64,000 nt of DNA from Linanthus parryae (taxonomy: Eukaryota > Streptophyta > Magnoliopsida > Ericales > Polemoniaceae), in contig JALGPY010000003.1 of assembly GCA_023055425.1 (NCBI GenBank), positions 78,219,491 to 78,283,490 of the forward strand, in the 5' to 3' direction. Under the pieces are notes generated by a model. The model saw only the letters and a program-made list of their open reading frames with translations, was not told the origin of the DNA and made no database searches. Positions 9,870 to 21,403 of the stretch are shown here, piece after piece. Numbering within the stretch: the stretch's first letter is position 1; every line of letters begins with the position of its first letter. The translations under genes were made by a program, and so were the position numbers.

Positions 9870-11333
9870 CTCAAGATGACATTCTATAAATATTGAAATT
9901 GTAGCTTATTCATAAATATTACTTTTGCTTCATGATATTGAGAAAACCACTAATTCTATTTAAACAAGTGTAGCTATATCTAAAAATACATATTATAACA
10001 AGTTGCTAAAACCATATAGTTATTACCCACTCTTTATTCAACCTTATTTTCTTGAAATATGAATTAGTAAATAGTTTTAGATCATTTAACTGAAACATAT
10101 GTATATATAGAATATATAAACCATAACTGGTCCCCTTTAGGCTTGCCAAATTACAACCACTTCTCCCCAACAGTTTCATTAAAGACAAAACGGCCCCCCC
10201 TTAAGAACACTTACGGTACACTCCAAAAACATCCAACCCGACCGATTCCAATCGTGGATTTAAGCAACCAAAACCCGATTTTGACAATCAAAAACGATTT
10301 ATAGGAAGATTTAGGGCATACCCACTCAAAGAATGATGAAAACCGGCGAAGGACGGAGGTGGGTCGAGTTTGCCGCCGGCGAGCTCGGTGGTGGTGCTCG
10401 ACGGGAATGCTACGGCTAACCCCGTGCTTCAAATTTGATCTCCTCGTGCTCCTAGCGTATTCAGGAGCGCGTAAAAACTGAGAACGGGCGGTGGGTACCG
10501 CCGGGTTCGTTGGGCTCGAGCTCGTCGCCGGGAACCATGGAGGCGCCGGCGGTGGTGGCTCTGAATCTGCTGGAGCTGCTGTTGCGGGTTGCTCCTGTTT
10601 CTGTTCGTTCTTGCGAAGTCAGAGAGAAGAAGAGATAGAGAGCAGAGGGTGGTGATGACTCCTTGGTTGTCTTCTCCGACGGTGGCAACGACGGCTGCTT
10701 GCTGCCGCTGCTTCCGCTGTTCCTCCTGGTCCGTGGGTGATCAGAGAAGAGAGGGAGGCAGAGATGGAGGTGAGAGAGAAGAGAATTTGGAGGTGTGGGT
10801 GGTCGGGTTCGCCGGCGGGTTTCAGGCAGTGGCAGCGGCGACCATTGTTGCCGCTGCTGCTGCTGCTTCTCGTCGGGACGAACAGAGGGAGGGAGACGGA
10901 GGGAGATGGTGGAGGAGCTGGTGGCGTCGGGGTGATGGTGGTGGTTTGTTGTGGTGTGTTCCCGAAGAAGAAGGAGAAGAAATAGAGAAGGGAGGGAGAG
11001 AAGGACGGGAGAGATTGAGAGAGGGGGTGTTGGGGGTTGGGAAAAAAAGTTGGGGATTGGGAAAAATCTTAGGGGTTTGAAAATTTTTGTCAGAAGGTGA
11101 TATAGGTGATAAAAAAATTATTTTCTGTTTGTTTATTTTATTTACTAAACACTATTTACTTACTAGTCTTTCTAGTTCTTATCAAATACAACTACCACCC
11201 CCCAGTTATTAACTAGCTAATATCTTTTAAAAATACAACATCCTCCCCACTAGGCATATATATTCGAAGATTAACATTTAAACGTTACGGAAAAAAAGTA
11301 ATTAATTATATATTAAAAATACGGGGTATTACA
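7868..11333 (-). repeat. Array LTR 1
   Basis: This 3466-bp LTR runs from tgtaac to ttaca. Compared with LTR 2 and LTR 3 it lacks one 55-bp tandem unit (duplicated at 12838-12947 in LTR 2), has a poly(T) run of nearly 40 bases at about 9832-9869, and carries many private bases except near its right end. A purine- and GC-rich block lies at about 10430-11080. Confidence 0.92.
8854..9057 (-). repeat. 68-bp tandem repeat in LTR 1, three units
   Basis: Units begin cggggatcgaacccg at 8854, 8922 and 8990. On the - strand each ends in CGGGTTCGATCCCCG, which matches the RNA polymerase III B-box consensus GGTTCGANNCC and can fold like a tRNA T-arm. Related degenerate units lie just upstream (ggggatcgaaaccc near 8790). 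Confidence 0.85.
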
Positions 11334-11954
11334 CCCTTCCCCCCTTAGAAAGAGCTTCGTCCTCGAAGCTAGAGTTGATTCTAGAGTCTCGGGTCTTAGA
11401 GTCACTACCAATGCTATAACACTCAGCAAGTTACTAATACAAGTAGAATACAGGACATGCCACGAGTGTCCAGAGGTACGGTACATATGATCGTCACCCT
11501 AGTCCGCCCTTGTTTCCTCGGGCTGGTACGGTACATGGGATCGTCACCCCAGTCCGACCTTCATTCTAGCAGCAAACACTTGAACAAGTAATAAACATTA
11601 AGTTGCACACAAACAAGTATCAACATGTACTTTCTATATAATCAAGTTCTTAGCACAAGGAGCACTTCACAAGCTAGGAGTAGAGAATTTCAATCAACTA
11701 CATAACAGATATCTCGTCGAGATATACTAAGAAGAATCCTCAGGTAGAGAAGACAACCATATGTCTAAAACAGCACTAGGGACCCAACACGAAGCAGGGA
11801 AATCTCGGGTAATACATAGCAACTTATCACGCACGAGTCTAGAAAGGATCACCCCCAAATACCCGGCTTTCTGTATTTTATCTTTCCCTATGTTCATTTT
11901 AGGTTACCCTACAGGTTTTAATCCCTTACTGGAACGAACTGCTCTGATACCACC
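11334..11954 (-). mobile_element. Array internal region 1
   Basis: These 621 bp contain no protein domain. The polypurine tract (- strand AAGGGGGGAAGGG, 11334-11347) is at the left end and the primer-binding site at the right. A 50-bp-period direct repeat starting ggtacggtacat lies at 11475 and 11525. I found only a few base differences from internal region 2, so the duplication is recent. Confidence 0.88.
11940..11953 (-). other. Primer-binding site, array internal region 1
   Basis: The - strand reads TGGTATCAGAGCAG starting two bases from the LTR. This is the standard plant initiator-tRNA-Met site. Confidence 0.88.
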
Positions 11955-14900
11955 TGTAACACTCCGCTGATCCGGCTCGAGAGAGACCGGGAGAGTGCTA
12001 CTCGAATAGCGGAAATCGAGAACATTACATCTCATGAAAGTTAAATAACAAGTTATTACATTATCGTATTTAAGCTACAATACATGCTACAACATTAATA
12101 TACTGATTTTAAACTATTGTTCTCATCGTAAAGTGATGATGTGTGACAATCTACAAGTGTCTCGAATCCCGCTACTCCAAAATCCCAGCTCCTAGATCTG
12201 CGGGGGAATGAAACAAAGACCGCAGTTTTTCGAAAGTCAGCAAGAAATGCTGAGTGAGTTACACCTTAGCATGTAAAAACAGGAAGGTTACGAAAGGCTG
12301 TAGGGTCGAGTGTTAAATAAACAAGAGTAACGGAGTATAAGTAAAACGTTATCATATTGCACAACAGTAAAAACAACAATGTTAAATAATGAAACAAAAC
12401 CAAAATAGAATCCAATAATCCATCCTTTATGCACAGTAGCCGTATATAATAATGCCGACAAAGGCCTGCCAACTAATAATGCCAACAAAGACGTCGAGTT
12501 ATCAATTAACAAGTTTCGTTTGGTTTCCACTTAACAAATCTGTTTACCACGATGTCTCAATAACATTTATGATACGTCAAAAGTTTCCCGATTAATTCTT
12601 TCGGATATGGTATGACTGTTCGTAACACGACTTACAAATAACAGTTTCCAAATATAGTAATCATGTTATTATTGATCTCACAGTACCAAATTATCGATTA
12701 TTCGTTTCACAGTACCCGGGTAGACCAGTGACCACAATCAGACATACTAGACCTTAAGTGTTGCAACACCCTCCTAAGAGCGTCAATCAAAGGAGTGGTA
12801 CCTAGATGCTGGACCCTAGCCAACAAGGCAAAGAGCCGGGGCACGCGAAGTCCCGCATTTTAGGGACCTGTGCCCAAGGGATCGAAATCTGAGGGGCACA
12901 CGGAGTCCCGCATTTTAGGGACCTGAGCCCAGGGGATCGAAACCCGAAATAAGTAACAAACTGGTTCCGGTACATGCGAATCGTTTTACTTTACTCCGGG
13001 GATCGAACCCGAATATATCATTAGGGACTCAGCCCAGGGAATCATCACCCAACACAAGTACCCACGGGGATCGAACCCGATTATCTCTTTAAGGACTAAG
13101 CCCAGGGAATCATCACCCAACACAAGTAACCACGGGGATCGAACCCTATTATCTCTTTAGGGACTAAGCCCAGGGAATCATCACCCAATATAAATAACAT
13201 CACTGGTTCGTATAGATTATGTGATTACTGATTTCTGCTAAAGTGTGACAAGTATTCCCAACACAAATAATATTTTAAAGATTCGAAAACAAAGAAAACA
13301 CATTTTCTCGTAGGGGATGAAACACGACAACCATTTTCAATTAAATGAGTAGTGGACACAAAATAAGCTGTCACGCAAGGCTAAGCTCGTAAAACTCACA
13401 AGTATATTTTGAGACAAAAAATATAAATCACGTTTGACACGAAGTGAGCTAGGCAATCAAGGCTAAGCATATAACTCACCTGATCCAATAGCAATTATCG
13501 CAATAAAGCTCATACGAACGGTTGTAGTCCTCGTTGGCGAACCCGTCGCCTACAATTACCAATTTCTAATTACAACAATAGTACATCTAAATAAACGGAT
13601 GCACTAGCCTTATACGAATGCTTGGCTATTCCGAATACTAAGTCCAACTCTTACGATCCCCAAAGAAATCCCGATTTATAATTATAAATATTCAAGGAAG
13701 AGCTTTTAGGGATAAATACGATATTTAAATAAGTGAGACAATTCTTATAAACATTTGTTGAAGTAAACAACTAATATTTGTGTAATATTATAATTATGAT
13801 CACTTCTAGAGATTTTATCGAGAAAAAAATACTAATTATAATTAGTAAAGAGTTATTCAACCAAAAAGAAAACAATATTGGATTCTTGTTGATAAAATGT
13901 TAATAAATGACTTATTTGAAACTAACGCGACGATATCATATACGCAACATACGTCTATCAACCTCCTATGTGTTTTTTTTTCTCAAGATGATATTCTATA
14001 AATATTGAAATTGTAGCTTATTCATAAATATTACTTTTGCTTCATGATATTGAGAAAACCACTAATTATATTTAAACAAGTGTAGCTATATCTAAAAATA
14101 CATATTATAACAAGTTGCTAAAACCATATAGTTATTACCCACTCTTTATTCAACCTTATTTTCTTGAAATATGAATTAGTAAATAGTTTTAGATCATTTA
14201 ACTAAAACATATGTATATATAGAATATATAAACCATAACTGGTCCCCTTTAGGCTTGCCAAATTACAACCAATTCCCCCCAATAGTTTCATTAAAGACAA
14301 AACGCCCCCCCCCCCCTTAAGAACACTTACGGTACACTCGAAAAACACCCAACCCGACCGATTCCAATCGTGGATTTAAGCAACCAAAACCCAATTTTGA
14401 CAATAAAAAACGATTTATAGGAAGATTTAGGGCATACCCACTCAAAGAATGATGAAAACCGGCGAAGGACGGAAGTGGTTCGAGTTTGCCGCCGGCGAGC
14501 TCGGTGGTGGTGCTCGACAGGAATGCTACGGCTAACCCCGTGCTTCAAATTTGATCTCCTCGTGCTCCTAGCGTATTCAGGAGCGCGTAAAAACTGAGAA
14601 CGGGCGGTGAGTACCGCCGGGTTCGTTGGGCTCGAGCTCGTCGCCGGGAACCATGGAGGCGCCGGCGGTGGTGGCTCTGAATCTGCTGGAGCTGCTGTTG
14701 CGGGTTGCTCCTGTTTCTGTTCCTTCTTGCGAAGTCAGAGAGAAGAAGAGATAGAGAGCAGAGGGTGGTGATGACTCCTTGGTTGTCTTCTCCGACGGTG
14801 GCAACGACGGCTGCTTGCTGCCGCTGCTTCCGCTGTTCCTCCTGGTCCGTGGGTGATCAGAGAAGAGAGGGAGGCAGAGATGGAGGTGAGAGAGAAGAGA

Positions 14901-15449
14901 ATTTGGAGGTGTGGGTGGTCGGGTTCGCCGGCGGGTTTCCGGCGGTGGCAGCGGCGACCATTGTTGCCGCTGCTGCTGCTGCTTCTCGTCGGGACGAACA
15001 GAGGGAGGGAGACGGAGGGAGATGGTGGAGGAGGTGGTGGCGTCGGGGTGAAGGTGGTGGTTTGTTGTGGTGTGTTCCCGAAGAAGAAGGAGAAGAAATA
15101 GAGATGGGAGGGAGAGAAGGACGGGAGAGATTGAGAGAGGGGGTGTTGGGGGTTGGGAAAAAAAGTTGGGGATTGGGAAAAATCTTAGGGGTTTGAAATT
15201 TTTTGTCAGAAGGTGATATAGGTGATAAAAAAATTATTTTCTGTTTGTTTATTTTATTTACTAAACACTTTTTACTTACTAGTCTTTCTAGTTCTTATCA
15301 AATACAACTACCACCCCCCAGTTATTAACTAGCTAATATCTTTTAAAAATACAACATCCTCCCCACTAGGCATATATATTCGAAGATTAACATTTAAACG
15401 TTACGGAAAAAAAGTAATTAATTATATATTAAAAATACGGGGTATTACA
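11955..15449 (-). repeat. Array LTR 2 (recombinant)
   Basis: This 3495-bp LTR matches LTR 3 at most diagnostic positions up to about 15034, including the extra 55-bp unit at 12838. From 15308 to its end it matches LTR 1 instead (caactacc, aggcatat, acggaaaa). The switch fits a crossover between a right and a left LTR. Its 68-bp minisatellite is at 12997-13200. Confidence 0.9.
12997..13200 (-). repeat. 68-bp tandem repeat in LTR 2
   Basis: Three units homologous to 8854-9057, again with a B-box-like GGTTCGATCCC on the - strand. One unit carries a change in that motif. Confidence 0.8.
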
Positions 15450-16070
15450 CCCTTCCCCCCTTAGAAAGAGCTTCGTCCTCGAAGCTAGAGTTGATTCTAG
15501 AGTCTCGGGTCTTAGAGTCACTACCAATGCTATAACACTCAGCAAGTTACTAATACAAGTAGAATACAGGACATGCCACGAGTGTCCAGAGGTACGGTAC
15601 ATAAGATCGTCACCCTAGTCCGCCCTTGTTTCCTCGGGCTGGTACGGTACATGGGATCGTCACCCCAGTCCGACCTTCATTCTAGCAGCAAACACTTGAA
15701 CAAGTAATAAACATTAAGTTGCACACAAACAAGTATCAACATGTACTTTCTATATAATCAAGTTCTTAGCACAAGGAGCACTTCACAAGCTAGGAGTAGA
15801 GAATTTCAATCAACTACATAACAGATATCTCGTCGAGATATACTAAGAAGAATCCTCAGGTAGAGAAGACAACCATATGTCTAAAACAGCACTAGGGACC
15901 CAACACGAAGCAGGGAAATCTCGGGTAATACATAGCAACTTATCACTCACGAGTCTAGAAAGGATCACCCCCAAATATCCGGCTTTCTGTATTTTATCTT
16001 TCCCTATGTTCATTTTAGGTTACCCTACAGGTTTTAATCCCTTACTGGAACGAACTGCTCTGATACCACC
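15450..16070 (-). mobile_element. Array internal region 2
   Basis: A 621-bp copy of 11334-11954 with the same polypurine tract, 50-bp repeat and primer-binding site (16056-16069). Differences I noticed include cataag for catatg, cactcac for cacgcac and atatccgg for atacccgg. Confidence 0.88.
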
Positions 16071-19000
16071 TGTAACACTCCGCTGATCCGGCTCGAGAGA
16101 GACCGGGAGAGTGCTACTCGAATAGCGGAAATCGAGATCATTACATCTCATGAAAGTTAAATAACAAGTTATTACATTATCGTATTTAGGCTACAATACA
16201 TGCTACAACATTAATATACTGATTTTAAACTAGTGTTCTCATCGTAAAGTGATGATGTGTGACAATCTACGTGTGTCTCGAATCCCGCTACTCCAAAATC
16301 CCAGCTCCTAGACCTGCGGGTGAATGAAACAAAGACCGCAGTTTTTCGAAAGTCAGCAAGAAATGCTGAGTGAGTTACACCTAAGCATGTAAAAAACAGG
16401 AAGGTTACGAAAGGCTGTAGGGTCGAGTGTTAAATAAACAAGAGTAACGGAGTATAAGTAAAACGTTATCATATTGCACAACAGTAAAAACAACAATGTT
16501 AAATAATGAAACAAAACCAAAATAGAATCCAATAATCCATCCTTTATGCACAGTAGCCGTATATAATAATGCCGACAAAGGCCTGCCAACTAATAATGCC
16601 AACAAAGACGTCGAGTTATCAATGAACAAGTTTCGTTTGGTTTCCACTTAACAAATCTGTTTACCACGATGTCTCAATAACATTTATGATACGTCAAAAG
16701 TTTCCCGATTAATTCTTTCTGATATGGTATGACTGTTCGTAACACGACTTACAAATAACAGTTTCCAAATATAGTAATCATGTTATTATTGATCTCACAG
16801 TACCAAATTATCTATTATTCGTTTCACAGTACCCGGGTAGACCAGTGACCACAATCAGACATACTAGACCTTAAGTGTTGCAACACCCTCCTAAGAGCGT
16901 CAATCAAAGGAGTGGTACCTAGATGCTGGACCCTAGCCAACAAGGCAAAGAGCCGGGGCACGCGAAGTCCCGCATTTTAGGGACCTGTGCCCAAGGGATC
17001 GAAACCTAAGGGGCACACGGAGTCCCACATTTTAGGGACCTGAGCCCAGGGGATCGAAACCCGAAATAAGTAACAAACTGGTTCCGGTACATGCGAATCG
17101 TTTTACTTTACTCCGGGGATCGAACCCGAATATATCTTTAGGGACTAAGCCCAGGGAATCATCACCCAACACAAGTAACCACGGGGATCGAACCCGATTA
17201 TCTCTTTAGGGACTAAGCCCAGGGAATCATCACCCAACACAAGTAACCACGGGGATCGAACCCTATTATCTCTTTAGGGACTAAGCCCAGGGAATCATCA
17301 CCCAATATAAATAACATCACTGGTTCGTATAGATTATGTGATTACTGATTTCTGCTAATGTGTGACAAGTATTCCCAACACATATAATATTTTAAAGATT
17401 CGAAAACAAAGAAAACACATTTTCTCGTAGGGGATGAAACACGACAACCATTTTCAATTAAATGAATAGTGGACACAAAATAAGCTGTCACGCAAGGCTA
17501 AGCTCGTAAAACTCACAAGTATATTTTGAGACAAAAAATATAAATCACGTTTGACACGAAGTGAGCTAGGCAATCAAGGCTAAGCATATAACTCACCTGA
17601 TCCAATAGCAATTATCGCAATAAAGCTCATACGAACGGTTGTAGTCCTCGTTGGCGAACCCGTCGTTACGATTACCAATTTCTAATTACAACAATAGTAC
17701 ATCTAAATAAACGGATGCACTAGCCTTATACGAATGCTTGGCTATTCCGAATACTAAGTCCAACTCTCACGATCCCCAAAGAAATCCCGATTTATAATTA
17801 TAAATATTCAAGGAAGAGCTTTTAGGGATAAATACGATATTTAAATAAGTGAGACAATTCTTATAAAAAATTGTTGAAGTAAACAACTAATATTTGTGTA
17901 ATATTATAATTATGATCACTTCTAGAGATTTTATCGAGAAAAAAATACTAATTATAATTAGTAAAGAGTTATTCAACCAAAAAGAAAACAATATTGGATT
18001 CTTGTTGATAAAATGTTAATAAATGACTTATTTGAAACTAACGCGACGATATCATATACGCAACATACGTCTATCAACCTCCTATGTGTTTTTTTTTTCT
18101 CAAGATGATATTCTATAAATATTGAAATTGTAGCTTATTCATAAATATTACTTTTGCTTCATGATATTGAGAAAACCACTAATTATATTTAAACAAGTGT
18201 AGCTATATCTAAAAATACATATTATAACAAGTTGCTAAAACCATATAGTTATTACCCACTCTTTATTCAACCTTATTTTCTTGAAATATGAATTAGTAAA
18301 TAGTTTTAGATCATTTAACTAAAACATATGTATATATAGAATATATAAACCATAACTGGTCCCCTTTAGGCTTGCCAAATTACAACCAATTCCCCCCAAT
18401 AGTTTCATTAAAGACAAAACGCCCCCCCCCCTTAAGAACACTTACGGTACACTCCAAAAACACCCAACCCGACCGATTCCAATCGTGGATTTAAGCAACC
18501 AAAACCCAATTTTGACAATAAAAAACGATTTATAGGAAGATTTAGGGCATACCCACTCAAAGAATGATGAAAACCGGCGAAGGACGGAAGTGGGTCGAGT
18601 TTGCCGCCGGCGAGCTCGGTGGTGGTGCTCGACGGGAATGCTACGGCTAACCCCGTGCTTCAAATTTGATCTCCTCGTGCTCCTAGCGTATTCAGGAGCG
18701 CGTAAAAACTGAGAACGGGCGGTGGGTACCGCCGGGTTCGTTGGGCTCGAGCTCGTCGCCGGGAACCATGGAGGCGCCGGCGGTGGTGGCTCTGAATCTG
18801 CTGGAGCTGCTGTTGCGGGTTGCTCCTGTTTCTGTTCCTTCTTGCGAAGTCAGAGAGAAGAAGAGATAGAGAGCAGAGGGTGGGGATGACTCCTTGGTTG
18901 TCTTCTCCGATGGTGGCAACGACGGCTGCTTGCTGCCGCTGCTTCCGCTGTTCCTCCTGGTCCGTGGGTGATCAGAGAAGAGAGGGAGGCAAAGATGGAG

Positions 19001-19564
19001 GTGAGAGAGAAGAGAATTTGGAGGTGTGGGTGGTCGGGTTCGCCGGCGGGTTTCCGGCGGTGGCAGCGGCGGCCATTGTTGCCGCTGCTGCTGCTGCTTC
19101 TCGTCGGGACGAACAGAGGGAGGGAGACGGAGGGAGATGGTGGAGGAGGTGGTGGCGTCGGGGTGATGGTGGTGGTTGGTTGTGGTGTGTTCCCGAAGAA
19201 GAAGGAGAAGAAATAGAGAAGGGAGGGAGAGAAGGACGGGAGAGATTGAGAGAGGGGGTGTTGGGGGTTGGGAAAAAAAGTTGGGGATTGGGAAAAATCT
19301 TAGGGGTTTGAAAATTTTTGTCAGAAGGTGATATAGGTGATAAAAAAATTATTTTCTGTTTGTTTATTTTATTTACTAAACACTATTTACTTACTAGTCT
19401 TTCTAGTTCTTATCAAATACAATTACCACCCCCCAGTTATTAACTAGCTAATATCTTTTAAAAATACAACATCCTCCCCACTAGGGATATATATTCGAAG
19501 ATTAACATTTAAACGTTACGAAAAAAAAGTAATTAATTATATATTAAAAATACGGGGTATTACA
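16071..19564 (-). repeat. Array LTR 3
   Basis: This 3494-bp LTR is the right-hand terminus of the array and is followed by tatag (19565-19569). It has private bases at its right end (caattacc, agggatat, acgaaaaa). Its 68-bp minisatellite is at 17114-17317. Confidence 0.92.
17114..17317 (-). repeat. 68-bp tandem repeat in LTR 3
   Basis: Three units homologous to those in LTR 1 and LTR 2, with the same B-box-like motif on the - strand. Confidence 0.8.
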
Positions 19565-20017
19565 TATAGGCCACACCAGCTGTGGTTGCAGCTCCTATTT
19601 GTGAACTCCAAAAGTTCCATGCTTGAGGAATCTCTGGAGGCTCAATCCCTGCTGAAGGAATGGCAATAGTAGAAGTTGTTGCTCGGTTAGGAACGCCTTC
19701 AGGTGCAAAAGGCTAATTCGACTCAGGAGCACTCATTTGAACATTCACATTCGCATGTGATCCAACATCTCCCGTGATCTGCTCACGAATCCCAGCTTCA
19801 GCAGCGGCTGCTCCCATTTCTTCAGTAGCAGCGTGGGTATCTTCCTCCATCAGCACGGTGTCAGCCTCGGCATCATCGGAAACTTTGATGACATCCTCTA
19901 AGGGCTCTCCCGCATATTCAGCAGCTGCGACGGGCTTCTTGGTATGAGAACTTGGCACCGGGACATAAGATGCAGAAGGTTGACTCCTCTGTCCCAGCAT
20001 GGCTTCACCAGCATTAC
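19565..20017 (-). pseudogene. PMD pseudogene exon 5, upstream half
   Basis: The exon follows an AG acceptor (19-20 kb side, ATATCGCAG, 20018-20020) and reads GNAGEAMLGQRSQPSASYV and on in the frame carried over from exon 4. It is acidic and alanine-rich with no recognised domain. TAG at 19713-19715 interrupts it, but the frame stays open afterwards up to the array. Positions 19565-19569 are the right copy of the tatag duplication. Confidence 0.68.
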
Positions 20018-20096
20018 CTGCGATATAAGACAAGACGATGTGAGGTAACTTGTGTCAGACAATATTTTATTATTTTGATAAACCAAGAGCGAGCAC

Positions 20097-20748
20097 CTCC
20101 ACGCGAAGGTGGGATTGTAGCATCTTCTTCATATGCTAAGGACGCGGCACCATGCCCTATTAATGTATCTTCATTAAGCATATCCTTAAGGTGAGTGTGA
20201 CCTGGGGCGCGAAGAAACCAGTCATGATGATGTTCGGGTTACTAAGCCTAGTTCACAAATGTTGTTCAAATAATCACCTGAAGGTTCACCGCACTTGCTT
20301 ACTAGCCAGCGGCGAATGTCGGCTTTCGATAAGCCATGCTTTAATGCAACAACAATCACGTCTCGGTAAGTTACTGCAAGATTAAAAATCTCACCTTCAT
20401 TGCCGCCTGCGATCTCCTCAAAGTCTGCCTGAGCCTGCTCCAGAGCAGCCGCATCTTTTTCTTGAACCGCATCATCCTCATCAACTTGAGGAACCGCATC
20501 TTCTGGAACCGCATCTTCCTCATCGGTTTGACGCACCAAGTCGTTGACATGTTGCTCTTCTAGGCTCCTTTGCTTTACGCGTTCAATCTCCTCTTCTTCT
20601 CGCTTTCTTTTTCTTTCAGCAGCCTCCGCAGCTGTTCTCCTAGACTCAGCAAGGATGTTCTCGTCTATGGTTTCGTTGGAAACACCAGAGTGAGAACCCC
20701 TCTTCTGCCTCTTGGCCAAAAGGCCGCTGATGGTCTCATCATCATCAT
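20097..20748 (-). pseudogene. PMD pseudogene exon 4 (coiled coil, frameshifted)
   Basis: The exon opens after TTTGCAG with DDDDETISGLLAKRQKR and continues into a strongly charged predicted coiled coil (AAEAAERKRKREEEEIERVK). The frame ends at TGA 20222-20224, but the next frame continues as DWFLRAPGHTHLKDMLNED to a GT donor. The exon is one base too long for the phases of its neighbours, which supports a single-base frameshift near 20222. Confidence 0.62.
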
Positions 20749-20821
20749 CTGCAAAGGAACAAACTGTTCAGTCAAGATTGTGAAAGTTAAGATAATGAGA
20801 AGAGAAGTACGATTGAGATAC

Positions 20822-21326
20822 CTCCCGAATTTTCCTCTTGTATCTCATTTCTCTCTCCTTCTCTGACATCTTCGACTCTTTCATCTTCTTCATCCCTTTC
20901 TCTCGCCTCCCTTCTCTCCTCCTCCTCTTCTTCCTGACCAAACGAAACAAAGGACTCCACTGCGAGCTCTTTCCGCGCCCTGCTTGGTATGCGACCTTTA
21001 CCTTTGTCCCTGGAAGTAAGGGACCTCGCAGGAGGGGAAGTTGGAGCGCTCCTAGGTGACGAAATTGTGATTCCCTTCTGCCTTGGTCTCTTTGCCCTTG
21101 GAGCAGCAGTTGCTGGGGGTGACGGGTCATCCCTGGGTGGAGACAATGCTGGAGTATTGTCTATCAACGAGTCAGCAAAAACATCCATGACCTCGCGAAT
21201 GCGAGCCTCAACTGCGGGAGCAATTCTCATTGCTAGCCGAACTGGTTCACCCTGCCTTCTCGCAGCAACAATGGTGATGATCAGCGACTTGGAGCGTTCA
21301 CCAGATGCGAAGCTCCTCACATAGCA
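20822..21326 (-). pseudogene. PMD pseudogene exon 3
   Basis: The exon begins after TTGTAG with CYVRSFASGERSK, in phase 0 with exon 2, and ends GAG|GTATC. It contains a proline-rich and basic segment (RAKRPRQKG, a possible nuclear localisation signal) and ends in a glutamate/arginine-rich stretch. I see no stop inside it. Confidence 0.65.
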
Positions 21327-21403
21327 CTACAACAGAAAAATGGAGCATAAGTTTTGACACATCAGAGTAAAGAAACTTAACGCGTGCAAAGGAGATTGTT
21401 TAC

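Larger units (their letters stand above)
7868..19564 (-). mobile_element. Tandem array of a non-autonomous LTR element (LTR-internal-LTR-internal-LTR)
   Basis: Three LTRs of about 3.5 kb (7868-11333, 11955-15449, 16071-19564) alternate with two 621-bp internal regions (11334-11954, 15450-16070). Each internal region has an initiator-tRNA-Met primer site next to its right-hand LTR and a polypurine tract next to its left-hand LTR, which gives the - orientation. The - strand LTR starts TGTAATACCCCG, and the preceding tract is of the kind seen at the 3' end of Ty3-gypsy chromoviruses. No gag-pol is present, so movement would need proteins from a helper element. One tatag duplication flanks the entire array. 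Confidence 0.9.

Noticed and set aside
10461..10688. 75-codon - strand frame in the array LTR, repeated at 14577 and 18692
   Set aside because: Short, proline/serine-rich, no domain; probably untranslated LTR sequence.
10589..11080. 163-codon + strand frame, repeated in all three array LTRs (14705, 18820)
   Set aside because: Its product is low-complexity arginine/glutamate/glycine sequence from a purine-rich GC block, it lies antisense to the element, and it shows no domain. Conservation is explained by the recent duplication.
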